DNA from: Nonlabens marinus S1-08
GTDB taxonomy: Bacteria; Bacteroidota; Bacteroidia; Flavobacteriales; Flavobacteriaceae
DNA length: 64,000 nt
Direction: 5' to 3'
Assembly: GCF_000831385.1 (NCBI RefSeq)
Contig: NZ_AP014548.1
Span: 2,781,779 to 2,845,778 of the forward strand
Under the pieces are notes generated by a model. It saw nothing but the letters and a program-made list of their open reading frames with translations, had not been told where the DNA came from and searched no databases. The translations under genes were made by a program, and so were the position numbers. Below are positions 53,456 to 63,103 of this stretch, piece by piece (position 1 is the first letter of the stretch; the number at the start of each line of letters is the position of its first letter).

Positions 53456-54352
53456 CTATAATTTATGTTTTAGGGAATTTAATGCATTAGTAGGCTTCCA
53501 ATCTGGAACAGAAAGTGCTTTTTCATTAGAAAACGTTAAATCAGAATTCATCTTTTTGAACTTAGAGGAATTTATAGGCAGTATTTTCAGAGTATCACCA
53601 AGCTTAGCTATTAACAAACCAAAAAAATACGGAAGTTTAAAGATATAATTCTTACCAAGGTCGTCCTTTATATGATCTTCAACCTCATAAAATTGATGAT
53701 CTATACCGTCTGTCAAATTAAACACTCCATTAGAACCTTTAGGCATAGCCTTTATAAAAGAGCTCACATCAGAAATCGCAATCATTGATTTTTTTGCTTG
53801 AGCCTTACCAAAGCGAACATACTTCCCGTTTTTTATAGCATTAATGAGAGAGCCTAAATTCCCAGGCGGATTAACACCGCAAATCAACGGCAGCCTCAAG
53901 CATACTACAGCTACATTAAAGTTCTTGCCAAATGCTACAAGCTCTTTTTCTGCAAGAATTTTACTTAAAGCATATGGACTATTACCTTTCAACTTGAATT
54001 CCTCATTTATATTTATTCCTTCCTCAACACCATAAACAGCAACACTACTGATAAAAACTATCATTTTCGGCAAGTTCGTAGATAGAGCCTTTAATAAGTT
54101 TATTGTTGACTGATGATTTCCCTGAAGGAATAAATCGTTTTCAACTTCATTAATTGGAACTGAATGGGCCTTACCCGCTGCGTGTATAACTAAGTCATAG
54201 CATTCCTTCAACGCAGGGATCTTATTTGAAAGATCACAAACAATATCGTTCTCAATTTTTCTACCTAGCGTATGAACTTGATAGCTAGAGAACTCTTTAC
54301 ATAGATCTCTACCCAAAAAACCTGAAGCTCCCGTGATTAATATTTTATTCAT
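53456..54352 (-). CDS. SDR-family nucleotide-sugar epimerase/reductase, module 2
   Basis: 298-aa extended SDR: KILITGASGFLGRDLCK, HAAGKAHSVPI, VFISSVAVYGVEEG and the catalytic SPYALSKILAEKEL. It resembles the SDR at 51607-52545 (same AGKAH and GASGF blocks) but is more AT-rich and lacks the palindromic repeat. It overlaps the adjoining GT2 gene by 8 bases. Likely acts on a UDP-sugar for this polysaccharide; substrate unknown. Confidence 0.85.
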   Translation of the reverse strand: MNKILITGASGFLGRDLCKEFSSYQVHTLGRKIENDIVCDLSNKIPALKECYDLVIHAAGKAHSVPINEVENDLFLQGNHQSTINLLKALSTNLPKMIVFISSVAVYGVEEGININEEFKLKGNSPYALSKILAEKELVAFGKNFNVAVVCLRLPLICGVNPPGNLGSLINAIKNGKYVRFGKAQAKKSMIAISDVSSFIKAMPKGSNGVFNLTDGIDHQFYEVEDHIKDDLGKNYIFKLPYFFGLLIAKLGDTLKILPINSSKFKKMNSDLTFSNEKALSVPDWKPTNALNSLKHKL

Positions 54353-55112
54353 TTAGGGATTTCTTGTCAAAAAAAAATTGCCTTAACTTGGGCAACAGTC
54401 GATAAAATAAATACAATAATTTATTCACCCTAATATCATTAATTTCAAAAGCTTTTAGACATTCTAAATTTTGATGGTAAATATTACTCAAACTTTGATT
54501 CGTAGCTCCTCCCAATCTCATTTTAACTAGGGGTTGATTTAGATAAACTGTTGATAGATTCTCTCTCTCTAGAAACCTTAACATGATTTCAAAATCAGCA
54601 GCTAGTTTTAGATCTAAATTAAATAATCCGTACCGTGAATAAAAACTGCTTTTCACGTAAAATGTCGGATGCGCAGGATGCCAGCCGTTACTAAACGGCT
54701 TTTGCTTACCTGATTTCCAGTTCCTAACTATTTTGTCCGTATTATTTTGACTTACATAATAGATATCAGCAAATATAGAATCTGCCGTAGGATTTTCAGC
54801 GAATGTTTCAGCAACAATTGAAATTGTATGCTTATCTCTAAATATGTCATCTGAATTTAAAATCGCGATGACATCACCAGTCGACAATTGTATTCCTTTG
54901 TTCATAGCGTGATACAATCCGTTATCTGATTCAGAAACCCACTTAGTTATTATGTGATCATACTCTTCGATAATTTGTTGAGTTCCATCGTTCGAGGCAC
55001 CATCAATTACAATATATTCTATATCATCATAAACCTGTGCCTTTACCGATTCAAAAGTCTCACGTACTGTGGCTGAGCTGTTATAACAAACTGTGATAAT
55101 TGAGATTTTCAT
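54345..55112 (-). CDS. Glycosyltransferase family 2 (WcaA-like), module 2
   Basis: 255-aa GT-A enzyme close to the GT2 at 52546-53292: MKISIITVCYNSSATVRETF, DGASNDGTQQII, SESDNGLYHAMNKGI, ILNSDDIFRD. The C-terminus is basic and aromatic (LLYLFYRLLPKLRQFFFDKK). It starts one base after the GT4 gene ends (55114). Confidence 0.9.
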   Translation of the reverse strand: MKISIITVCYNSSATVRETFESVKAQVYDDIEYIVIDGASNDGTQQIIEEYDHIITKWVSESDNGLYHAMNKGIQLSTGDVIAILNSDDIFRDKHTISIVAETFAENPTADSIFADIYYVSQNNTDKIVRNWKSGKQKPFSNGWHPAHPTFYVKSSFYSRYGLFNLDLKLAADFEIMLRFLERENLSTVYLNQPLVKMRLGGATNQSLSNIYHQNLECLKAFEINDIRVNKLLYLFYRLLPKLRQFFFDKKSLNE

Positions 55113-55113
55113 C

Positions 55114-56322
55114 TTACTGAGAAATTGTGTTTAAGTAATTAAGTGCAACATTTTCATCAGTCAATTTTGAAGCAGTAGCCATCGCGTTTCTTGAGATCAA
55201 TTTCTTTTGCTCAATGGACATCAAATTTATTTCTTGTATTAAACTAGTTAACTCATCCAAATCCCCTGCGTTACACAAAAACCCGTTAACACCATGCTCA
55301 ATTACACCATCAAAACCTTCATTTTTTGCAGCAATAGTTATACAACCAGATGACATAGCCTCGAGATATACAAGACCATATGCCTCGTTTTTACTAATCA
55401 TTATGAAACAGTGTGAGTCTAACAATAGACGCCGTGCTAAAGATCTTTTAACATATCCATGACGAGTAATATTGTTCTCTAAATTTCTTGATTTGATAAA
55501 ATCATCAATCTTTTTAGCTTCTCTACCTTCCCCAACATATTCCAAACTAAAATCTATTTTCGGATATACTTGCATCAATGCTTCTATTAAAATCACCGGA
55601 TATTTCCGTTTAATAAGAGATCCAATAAAAATAAATGATCTTAATTTTTTTTCAAAAGACTTTTCAAACTCTAAGTTTATGAAGTCCCTTGGTATTCCAG
55701 ATGGACAAATGAAAGTGTTTCTAATCTGACCAAAACAAGATTCAAATTCAACCTTCAAGCTACGTGATCTGAAACCCCATTTGTCTATTTTTGTCATTAA
55801 GAAGGCATAATTGTCTGGATAAAGCCTAAGAATATCACCCCCATTTGAATGTAAAGTCAAACAAGTTGCCGCCTGAGGATAGATTGATTTCAATTTAGCT
55901 ATGAGTTCCAACTGAGGGTTCAACCAATGCCCTAGAATTATATCAGGTTTGAAGTTCGTAGATTCCAGAAGTTTTGAAATCTTAAGAATTTGCTGATCAA
56001 TATTGAAACTACTAAACCTTGATCTTGGAATTTTTTTGAATATTGGAATCCTAAACACCCTTACATCTTCTAAATTAAAATTTTTAGGCTTGTGTAGACG
56101 TTTTGATGGAATGTTAGTACCTGTGAAGGTTGCAATTATCTTACTAAAAAGATTTGCTGCGAGGTGAAATATTTCATGATAAAATGCTTGATTATGAATA
56201 ACTATAACATTGTGTTCTTGCTTCACCCACTCTCTTACAAAATAATGTACAACTGGTGTAAATTCTTTGTCAACATCCTCCGCGGGATATATAGAACTTA
56301 AAATTAAAACGCTCTTTTTCAT
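55114..56322 (-). CDS. Glycosyltransferase family 4
   Basis: 402-aa GT-B retaining glycosyltransferase. N-terminal acceptor domain MKKSVLILSSIYPAEDVDKE; C-terminal donor domain with FIGSLIKRKYPVILIEAL, EYVGEGREAKKIDDFI and the E-x7-E motif in SKNEAYGLVYLEAMSSG. Uses an NDP- or GDP-sugar to extend the repeat unit. Confidence 0.9.
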   Translation of the reverse strand: MKKSVLILSSIYPAEDVDKEFTPVVHYFVREWVKQEHNVIVIHNQAFYHEIFHLAANLFSKIIATFTGTNIPSKRLHKPKNFNLEDVRVFRIPIFKKIPRSRFSSFNIDQQILKISKLLESTNFKPDIILGHWLNPQLELIAKLKSIYPQAATCLTLHSNGGDILRLYPDNYAFLMTKIDKWGFRSRSLKVEFESCFGQIRNTFICPSGIPRDFINLEFEKSFEKKLRSFIFIGSLIKRKYPVILIEALMQVYPKIDFSLEYVGEGREAKKIDDFIKSRNLENNITRHGYVKRSLARRLLLDSHCFIMISKNEAYGLVYLEAMSSGCITIAAKNEGFDGVIEHGVNGFLCNAGDLDELTSLIQEINLMSIEQKKLISRNAMATASKLTDENVALNYLNTISQ

Positions 56323-56332
56323 ATCTTACGAA

Positions 56333-57202
56333 TTAAGGCTCCAAGCATTTGAATTTATAATAGGTGGCTGTTTTGATAGGATCTCTGCTATAATTTCTCA
56401 ACCTACTATAAGTCTCAAATAAATTCTTAAAAAACAGCTTAAAATAGCCTGCTCTCAATGCGTAAAATGGATATACGCAATGATAATAAACAAAAAATTG
56501 TAAAAATTTTAAACTAGGATATAATTGATAAGCATTGACTAAGCTATTTGACCATTTTCGTATCGTTTCAATCCCATTATGCCGCGCAAATTCTGATTTC
56601 TTATGCCATAATATTACTTGGTTAGATTTCATAATTTTAAAACCAAAATCAAGAAGCTTCAATGATAAAAATGTTTCTTCACCTCCGTACATGTAATCAT
56701 CAGGATACTTGCTAACTAAGTCATAAATTGATTTTCTATGCATTGAAATTCCACCTTGAAATAAATTGGTTATAGATTGTTTTGGGTCATCAATTATTAA
56801 ATTTGAAACGATCTGTTCGGGATCGTCAAAATCCATGACTAATCCAGTCAAAATAGCAATATCATCATCCCGAGTTATAAGTCTTATTGCATTCTCAATA
56901 GCTTTTTCATGCAGTACTCCGTCATTATCAACATGAAAAATATATTCTCCATTGCAATATTCTAGTCCCCTGTTTCTGCCACCTGGACAACCAAAATTTT
57001 GAGCCAATTCAATTAAAGGAATATTTGGATATTTATCCTTAAGAAATTGAACCGATCCGTCATCAGATCCATTGTCAACGATAATAATTTCTAAATTGTT
57101 ATACGTCTGTCTTTTTACAGAATCAATGCATCGTGCAGTTTCGATTTTTCTATTCCAATTCAATATAAGACATGACACCAAAGGGCGAAGATTATCGTGC
57201 AT
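56333..57202 (-). CDS. Glycosyltransferase family 2 (rhamnosyl-type)
   Basis: 289 aa from the ATG at 57202 (MHDNLRPLVSCLILNWNRKI); the longer frame to 57247 overlaps the polymerase gene by 56 bases and is rejected. GT-A marks are DNGSDDGSVQFL, NFGCPGGRNRGL, HVDNDG (DXD) and the acceptor segment YMYGGEETFLSLKL. Inverting enzyme adding one sugar of the repeat unit. Confidence 0.88.
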   Translation of the reverse strand: MHDNLRPLVSCLILNWNRKIETARCIDSVKRQTYNNLEIIIVDNGSDDGSVQFLKDKYPNIPLIELAQNFGCPGGRNRGLEYCNGEYIFHVDNDGVLHEKAIENAIRLITRDDDIAILTGLVMDFDDPEQIVSNLIIDDPKQSITNLFQGGISMHRKSIYDLVSKYPDDYMYGGEETFLSLKLLDFGFKIMKSNQVILWHKKSEFARHNGIETIRKWSNSLVNAYQLYPSLKFLQFFVYYHCVYPFYALRAGYFKLFFKNLFETYSRLRNYSRDPIKTATYYKFKCLEP

Positions 57203-58352
57203 GAAACCTAATTTTTTTAGTGGATAAAAATAATAGTACCAATACAAACCAAAAAAACTTTTGCTTGTAAGATGTCAAAAGTAACGAACTGGATAACGAG
57301 ATTAAAGCTATCTGAAAAAACACAGATTGTATTTTGTTTTTAAGGGAGTTTAATAATCCAGAAATAATTAAAACGATAATATAAATAACGAAAATCGATC
57401 CAACAACCAAACCTTGCTCCAAAAATATGTCAACAACCAGGTTATGTGGGTATTGACCATGAAGATTAAGATAGTTTTCAAGAGAAAATCCTACTATATT
57501 AGATTGTCCCTTATCCACCAAATCTAAAAAGTTTTGTAAATGAGTTAATCTTGCGTTTTCTATTGAGTTACCACTTGGATCTTCATCCTTAAATCTATAA
57601 AGAACAGCATCCAAAATATTGAAGTTTCTACTAAAACCAAGGTTGTCCATCCTATTCTTGAGATAAGTAAATAGGAAAACCGCTGATCCTAATAAAATAT
57701 AAAACTTCTTTCTTTGAAAAAAAAAACAATAAGTTATCAAGCAAAGCACTGCGCTCAATATACCTAGTCTTGACTGAGAAAACGTAATTAGAGCCAAATC
57801 CAAAACGATAAATAATATGTAAATATATGTCTGTCTTGGCTTAAATAATTTTATGTAATTTAATTTTGCAACAAGAGCTGCATTAATATACATACACATA
57901 AAGTTCGGATCGATATGTAATCCGTGAAACCTACCATTTTGATTAGCAAAGTTATCAAAATCAAGAAAAATCCAAAGAAGAAAGGCGATGTATTGAGGAA
58001 TAGAAAATAAGGCTAGCGTTTTTAATATTTTCTTTGAAAAACCATATTTAGTGAAGTAATTTAAAAGAAAGAAGATGAACATAAAAATCCCAACAGCATT
58101 CAAAAATCCAATCTGAAAATCATCACTATTCGCTGCAGATAAGAGATTAGCCAATAGCCCTAAAACTACAATAATATAGAAGCCACTTTGTCCTTTCCCA
58201 ACTGATGGATTGATTATAATTAGTCCCAGAAAACTCAAAGGAAAGATTAAAACCCTAAATACACTAAACACCTCACCAAAGGAGACATATTCAATAGAAA
58301 ATAAGGCTATAATAACGAGCAGGATGTTATCTAAAATCTTCTTTTTATCCAT
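57192..58352 (-). CDS. O-antigen polymerase-like (Wzy) membrane protein
   Basis: 386 aa with about 10-11 hydrophobic helices and a large periplasmic loop (about 235-300). It holds DPNFMCMYINAAL, a LITFSQSRLGIL Wzy_C-type Arg segment and a conserved-looking HGQYPHNLVVDIFLEQG near 305, typical of O-antigen ligase/polymerase proteins. It joins repeat units in the periplasm with the Wzx flippase encoded nearby. Overlaps neighbours by 8 and 11 bases. Confidence 0.8.
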   Translation of the reverse strand: MDKKKILDNILLVIIALFSIEYVSFGEVFSVFRVLIFPLSFLGLIIINPSVGKGQSGFYIIVVLGLLANLLSAANSDDFQIGFLNAVGIFMFIFFLLNYFTKYGFSKKILKTLALFSIPQYIAFLLWIFLDFDNFANQNGRFHGLHIDPNFMCMYINAALVAKLNYIKLFKPRQTYIYILFIVLDLALITFSQSRLGILSAVLCLITYCFFFQRKKFYILLGSAVFLFTYLKNRMDNLGFSRNFNILDAVLYRFKDEDPSGNSIENARLTHLQNFLDLVDKGQSNIVGFSLENYLNLHGQYPHNLVVDIFLEQGLVVGSIFVIYIIVLIISGLLNSLKNKIQSVFFQIALISLSSSLLLTSYKQKFFWFVLVLLFLSTKKIRFHAR

Positions 58353-59760
58353 TAAGTATTCGATAAGTATGATAAGCTAGTTTTTCAAATAAATTTGGGT
58401 TGGGAATCTTAGTTTTTCTAAAATGATCTCCTTTCCAATATTTAAACTTTTCACCCGCTGCCATTTGATAAAACCCATACTTTAACGCTACATCCGTATC
58501 TTTAGAAATTAGATTCTTAAATAAGAAGTCTCTCAAGTTGTAATCAAAAATGGTATATGCTGCTCCAATTTTTGAGTAAAAACAGTCGCTAAGAGTCATT
58601 GACGGTTTTCCCCAATAAGTTGCCTCAACACCAATTGTGGAACCAAATGTTACAACTTTAGAAGCATTCTCCAAAAGCTTATAGGAGGATATCGGTGATT
58701 CTGGAGGGATGATCGTGATATTTGACTTACGATCCAGTTCCAATAAATCAAATAAAAATTGAGACTTCACTCCAATCAAATTTGGATGGATTCTAAGGTA
58801 TAGGTGATAATCACTATTTCCTTCTAATAATTCGCTAATTGCAATTACCCCTGCCTCTTGAGAAGTAAATTCTTTCCTCCATTCTGGGCCAATTGAAAAG
58901 ATCTCATCTTCAGAGCTGTTAAATACGACTATGTTTTTTTTTGTGACATCAAAATTTTCGGGCAGCAAATCTCGATTTTGACCACCCACATGACTTTTAT
59001 CATTTGTTTTAGCTCCGGATTTTCTCAACTCATAAAAACGAGCACCGACTTTTTGTCTTTTCAATTCATCCAGCTCCCCCTTCCAGGTATCTATTAATTT
59101 TTGAGAATAAACGTTTAAATCATGTGGGAGTGCATTTGGATATATATTCCAATTTCTACCTTCAAAAGCAGCTATTTCAAGAACATCACAATGTACGTTC
59201 AATGTCTGACAGCCCCTCAATACTGCTCTCGTTTCAAACAGTCTCCCATTGAATATCATCACTCTATCTGGATGATGCGCTTTTAAAAAAGACTTTATTT
59301 TTTCGTAGACCTTAATACAATCTAGATAATTTTGATTTAATCTTTTAATATTTTTTGTATTCAATTTATTAGAGATATCTCTCGTTGCTGATACAAAAGT
59401 TGAAACAATTGACCATCCGACATCTAGCTTTTTGTCGTCCCAGTACGCATTTTGAAAATCCTCTAATGTATTAAAGTTGCAATCGTTTAATTGATAACTG
59501 TCTTCACAAAAAGAATCAAGTTTCAAAACAGTAACCTTTTGCAACAATTCAAATTTCTCAATTAACCTATCGAAATTATTCAAGCAGGCAAAACATATTA
59601 AAGGATTACCTATTGGATTTACACTGCATGTTTTGATCGCTTTACCGCAGATAAGAACTGTAACCTCGTCATTATTATCTAATGCATATTGTATATGTTC
59701 TAGAATTGGCCCTGTTTTATTTTTATCTAAGGAGGAAGGAAGGAAGAAGGTTACTTTCAT
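58345..59760 (-). CDS. Capsule_synth-like (KpsC/Kdo-transferase-like) glycosyltransferase candidate
   Basis: 471 aa, no membrane helix. The C-terminal half (about 275-450) resembles capsular Kdo/CMP-sugar transferases: YHLYLRIHPNLIG, IIPPESPISSYKLLENA, KVVTFGSTIGVEATYWGKPSM. The N-terminal half is Cys-rich in its first 80 residues (LICGKAIKTCSV, PLICFACLNNFD), which is unusual. Its neighbourhood with a CMP-nonulosonate synthetase suggests a nonulosonate transferase, an inference only. ATG at 59760. Confidence 0.6.
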   Translation of the reverse strand: MKVTFFLPSSLDKNKTGPILEHIQYALDNNDEVTVLICGKAIKTCSVNPIGNPLICFACLNNFDRLIEKFELLQKVTVLKLDSFCEDSYQLNDCNFNTLEDFQNAYWDDKKLDVGWSIVSTFVSATRDISNKLNTKNIKRLNQNYLDCIKVYEKIKSFLKAHHPDRVMIFNGRLFETRAVLRGCQTLNVHCDVLEIAAFEGRNWNIYPNALPHDLNVYSQKLIDTWKGELDELKRQKVGARFYELRKSGAKTNDKSHVGGQNRDLLPENFDVTKKNIVVFNSSEDEIFSIGPEWRKEFTSQEAGVIAISELLEGNSDYHLYLRIHPNLIGVKSQFLFDLLELDRKSNITIIPPESPISSYKLLENASKVVTFGSTIGVEATYWGKPSMTLSDCFYSKIGAAYTIFDYNLRDFLFKNLISKDTDVALKYGFYQMAAGEKFKYWKGDHFRKTKIPNPNLFEKLAYHTYRILNG

Positions 59761-59763
59761 TAT

Positions 59764-61032
59764 CTAAGATATATAGAGCATCAAAATTACGTTAACAAAA
59801 ACAAATGATAAGGTATAATTGTCCCAAGATTTAAAGAATCCGTTTTTTGTATAGACTATGACTCTCAAAATAACCATTGTAGAAAATGCTAGCATTAAAG
59901 GTATGAAAGGGTATTCATTTAAAGTTGAATTGGGTATTGCTATGTAAGAAATCATGCCTACAACAAATCCACATATAAAAACTACGCTTATTAAATACGT
60001 TTTATTAGCTATACTCGCAGCAGTATCAATCATATTCCCCAAAACGGAAATCACGTAGACGCCAATAAATCCTATTGCAATATGTTTTGAAGAAAGAAAG
60101 GTCTTATTGGAAATCAAAAGCGTCAACCAATCAAAAGCGAAATAAATAACCCAAGACAAGCTTATCAATAATACAGAAAGGCTCTTAAAAACTGTCTGAT
60201 GAAGTTTTTGTTCTTGATATTTATAAGCAAAATAAGGCCATGCTAAAAAAACAATTGACTGTAATGCAAAAATTACTAGGGAAATTTTATTAGCATAATT
60301 GATACGTCCAAGATTTTCGTCTGTTGTATCTATCATCATTAATGGACTTTGTTGAAGAAACGTTTGTATAAGGTATGCCACTAAAGTTGGTAATGAGTAA
60401 AACAAAGTCCTTCTAAAAAGAATCTTAGAATAACCTAATCTAGTCCATGATTTTTTATTTAAAAAGAAATAAAGTAACGTTAAATACAAAAAGTTACATA
60501 AGCATAGTGTGTAGAGAATAGAAATTATAGTGAGGCTGGAATAGGAAATTATCAATAGTAAAATACCAAAATAGGTTAGGTTTTTACCTATCTCTACAGC
60601 ACTGTATACCCTAGACTTGTTTTGTGCCCTAATTAACGAAATAAAGTAGCTGTAGATAGCTTGTGTTAAAATGAGTAAAACACCAGGTAATTTATATGGA
60701 GTTTCCAAAAAGAAAAGCGAACATAAACTAAAAAAAACAGCGCCTAAGATTACAATGGAGTTTGAGGAAGCGATGAGATGCTTGTTATATTGCCTCACAT
60801 ACTGATTATCTGTATATTTTAAAAAACGGAAATTAGAACTTGCTATATTTAATGTTGCTACAGAAACTATAGTCATAACAATAGCTTGAACATAACCTAG
60901 TTCTCCATATTCTTTAATAGATATGTTTTTCAATATCAGAGGGATGGAGAAAAAAGGAGTTAACCTCATAAATATTATAGCAATACCATATGAGGACATG
61001 GATTTAAGTATCTCTAATAATTTAAAATTCAT
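59764..61032 (-). CDS. Wzx-type oligosaccharide flippase
   Basis: 422-aa polytopic protein of the MVF/PST superfamily with about 12 helices, beginning LLEILKSMSSYGIAIIFMRL and with the FSIPLILKNISIKEYGELGYVQA block common to Wzx. It flips the lipid-linked repeat unit. Very AT-rich. A gap of about 350 bases lies upstream. Confidence 0.88.
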   Translation of the reverse strand: MNFKLLEILKSMSSYGIAIIFMRLTPFFSIPLILKNISIKEYGELGYVQAIVMTIVSVATLNIASSNFRFLKYTDNQYVRQYNKHLIASSNSIVILGAVFFSLCSLFFLETPYKLPGVLLILTQAIYSYFISLIRAQNKSRVYSAVEIGKNLTYFGILLLIISYSSLTIISILYTLCLCNFLYLTLLYFFLNKKSWTRLGYSKILFRRTLFYSLPTLVAYLIQTFLQQSPLMMIDTTDENLGRINYANKISLVIFALQSIVFLAWPYFAYKYQEQKLHQTVFKSLSVLLISLSWVIYFAFDWLTLLISNKTFLSSKHIAIGFIGVYVISVLGNMIDTAASIANKTYLISVVFICGFVVGMISYIAIPNSTLNEYPFIPLMLAFSTMVILRVIVYTKNGFFKSWDNYTLSFVFVNVILMLYIS

Positions 61033-61383
61033 TTTAATGTAAGGCTTTGAAATTATTTTGAATACTATCTTTCTTAAAAGGTTTAAAAATCAAAGAAAAC
61101 CACGCGCATCTTTAATATGTCTAGGTTCTATCAATAGTAGTGTGAACTTGATCCTGTTTTCTTTTGCAAACTGCAACCATCCTAAATTCATTATTTCAAA
61201 CCTCTATTATCTACTGTATTTGCCTATTTATTAATTAATAGTGAAGACTGTAAAAACTTCTTAAGGGTCAAAACAATTGGCTATCGTTATAGGTTCAGTG
61301 ATTTAAAAGTTCTAGTCATAAAAATTAAGCAAAATGAATCTCAAGGATTAAAACAGTAAGTCTTGATTTTATTCTTGAAATGT
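61033..61383. other. 351-base AT-rich gap between the CMP-sugar synthetase and flippase genes
   Basis: No terminator, exact promoter consensus or RNA gene was recognised. It holds one short minus-strand frame (61090-61191) that reads like a protein fragment. It may be a junction left by gene loss or insertion. Confidence 0.5.
61090..61191 (-). pseudogene. Possible 33-codon gene remnant
   Basis: A minus-strand frame reading MNLGWLQFAKENRIKFTLLL then IEPRHIKDARGFL. The amphipathic and strand-like composition looks protein-like, but both ends are stopped closely. Parent family not recognised. Confidence 0.2.
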
Positions 61384-62058
61384 TTACTTTCCGAGGAACT
61401 CGGCAAATTTCCAATCCAAAGGTGTGTCAATATCAATTGACGACTTTTCATCCATTTCATACTTAATTATTTTCTGAAAATGTCCAATGGGCTGAGCTCT
61501 TATTGATTTAGGATTAATTATATAAATAGCACCATTAAATTCCCAAACTTTTGGACAGTCCTGTCGTCTTGTGAAATTACTTTCTTTAGATCTTCTCAAA
61601 AAATTGTTTTCGTCTTCCTCAAACAAAACATAGTACGGGTTTGAATCTGTTTCTTTGACAGAGACCACCATATCTATATCATCATTATATAATTTTAGTG
61701 CTTCCCTTATATGAGTATGATTTCTATAAGGTGAAGTTGGTTGCAGCAAAATGATCAGATCTGGATCTTCGTTGTTGTTTGACAGCTTAAATTGATCCAT
61801 AGCGTGTAAAATAACATCTCTAGAATTGCTCTTATCTGTTGCTAAATAGCTAGGCCTTAGCTTTGGGATGTCGACTCCTGTCTGCTCTGCTATGGATTTA
61901 ATAGCTGGAGAGTCCGTACTAACGTATATATGTTTATTGTCAAAGACGCACTGAGCTGCTTTAATTGTATAATGAATTAAAGGTGTTCCATTTAATAACT
62001 TAATATTTTTTCCAGGCACACCTTTAGAGCCTCCTCTTGCTGGGATTACTATTAACAT
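61384..62058 (-). CDS. CMP-nonulosonic acid synthetase (NeuA/LegF/PseF-like)
   Basis: 224-aa cytidylyltransferase activating a sialic-acid-like sugar: IPARGGSKGVPGKNIKLLNG at 5-24, YVSTDSPAIKSIA, LLQPTSPYRN and SSIDIDTPLDWKFAE with the metal-binding Asp pair. With the PtmE-like enzyme next to it (1-base overlap), legionaminic acid is the favoured product; Neu5Ac or pseudaminic acid cannot be excluded. Confidence 0.9.
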   Translation of the reverse strand: MLIVIPARGGSKGVPGKNIKLLNGTPLIHYTIKAAQCVFDNKHIYVSTDSPAIKSIAEQTGVDIPKLRPSYLATDKSNSRDVILHAMDQFKLSNNNEDPDLIILLQPTSPYRNHTHIREALKLYNDDIDMVVSVKETDSNPYYVLFEEDENNFLRRSKESNFTRRQDCPKVWEFNGAIYIINPKSIRAQPIGHFQKIIKYEMDEKSSIDIDTPLDWKFAEFLGK

Positions 62059-63101
62059 TAGCTCAAATGTTTAACAAATTCCTTAGCCTGCTTATAATCT
62101 GTCGGGCTACCAATATCAATCCAGTAACCAACTATGGGATTGTGGATCAGTTTTCCACCTTCGTTTACCAGTTTCTCCATTAAGTCTGTGATATCATAAA
62201 ACTGGTTCTTTGGTATTTTTTGAATCAGTGATCGGTTCAATAGATATATTCCTGCATTGGAATGGTACACGTATGAAGGCTTTTCTTTGAAGTTGATAAC
62301 TCGATTATCCTCGGTTTCAAATACGGCAAATGGCACATCAACTTTGTACTCAGTAGAAGCAACTGTCATATCTGCACCTGTTTTAATCAAGTCAAGATAC
62401 ATATCCTCAAAATTTACGTTAGTAAACAGATCACTGTTCATTAAGATTACCTGTTCAGATTTAAATTCTTTTACCAGGGACAAAGCTCCAGCAGTACCTA
62501 AAAATTCCTTTTCCCAGATATATTCAATGCTAATTCCTTTACTGCTACCATCTCCAAAATAATCTTCGATTTGCTCGCCCAAATATTTTACCGATATATA
62601 TATTTTTTTTATTCCAAAAGCTATTAGTCGATCAATATTATACTCAATTATAGGTTTATCACCTAAAGGCAACATGGGCTTTGGAATAGAATCAGTTAAT
62701 GGACTTAATCGTTTACCACGCCCCCCAGCCATAATCATACATTCCAATGGTAATTCGGATTTAGTTTTCTCCAAATCAATTATTCGAATCAATCTATTTT
62801 TAGAATCTAGAATGGGGAGAATTTTAATGTCCTTCTTTCTATAAGATTTTAAATTTAAGAACTTCTTACTTTCTTGCTCAAATACAAAACCTTTAAAGCA
62901 AACATCGCCTACATGCTTCTCTACATCTTTGTCTTGAGCTAATGATCGCCTTATGTCTCCATCAGTTAATGATCCAATAATGGAATTGTCATCATCTTGT
63001 ACGAATAATATAAGTCTGCTAACATCTTTAATAACGTTAAGTTTTCTTAGAGCATCCAATATTGTCTTATCCTTACTGATTAAGATATGATTCAAGTCCA
63101 T
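62058..63101 (-). CDS. CBS-domain nucleotidyltransferase (PtmE-like)
   Basis: 347 aa. Two CBS motifs (residues about 1-115: LFVQDDDNSIIGSLTDGDIR, LPILDSKNRLIRII) precede an NTP_transferase domain (about 118-340: MIMAGGRGKRLSPLTDSIPK PML, LMNSDLFTNV, AVFETEDNRVINFKEKP, GYWIDIGSPTDY). This domain order is that of PtmE, the glucosamine-1-phosphate guanylyltransferase of GDP-linked legionaminic acid synthesis in Campylobacter. The product assignment is by analogy. Confidence 0.85.
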   Translation of the reverse strand: MDLNHILISKDKTILDALRKLNVIKDVSRLILFVQDDDNSIIGSLTDGDIRRSLAQDKDVEKHVGDVCFKGFVFEQESKKFLNLKSYRKKDIKILPILDSKNRLIRIIDLEKTKSELPLECMIMAGGRGKRLSPLTDSIPKPMLPLGDKPIIEYNIDRLIAFGIKKIYISVKYLGEQIEDYFGDGSSKGISIEYIWEKEFLGTAGALSLVKEFKSEQVILMNSDLFTNVNFEDMYLDLIKTGADMTVASTEYKVDVPFAVFETEDNRVINFKEKPSYVYHSNAGIYLLNRSLIQKIPKNQFYDITDLMEKLVNEGGKLIHNPIVGYWIDIGSPTDYKQAKEFVKHLS

Positions 63102-63103
63102 AC

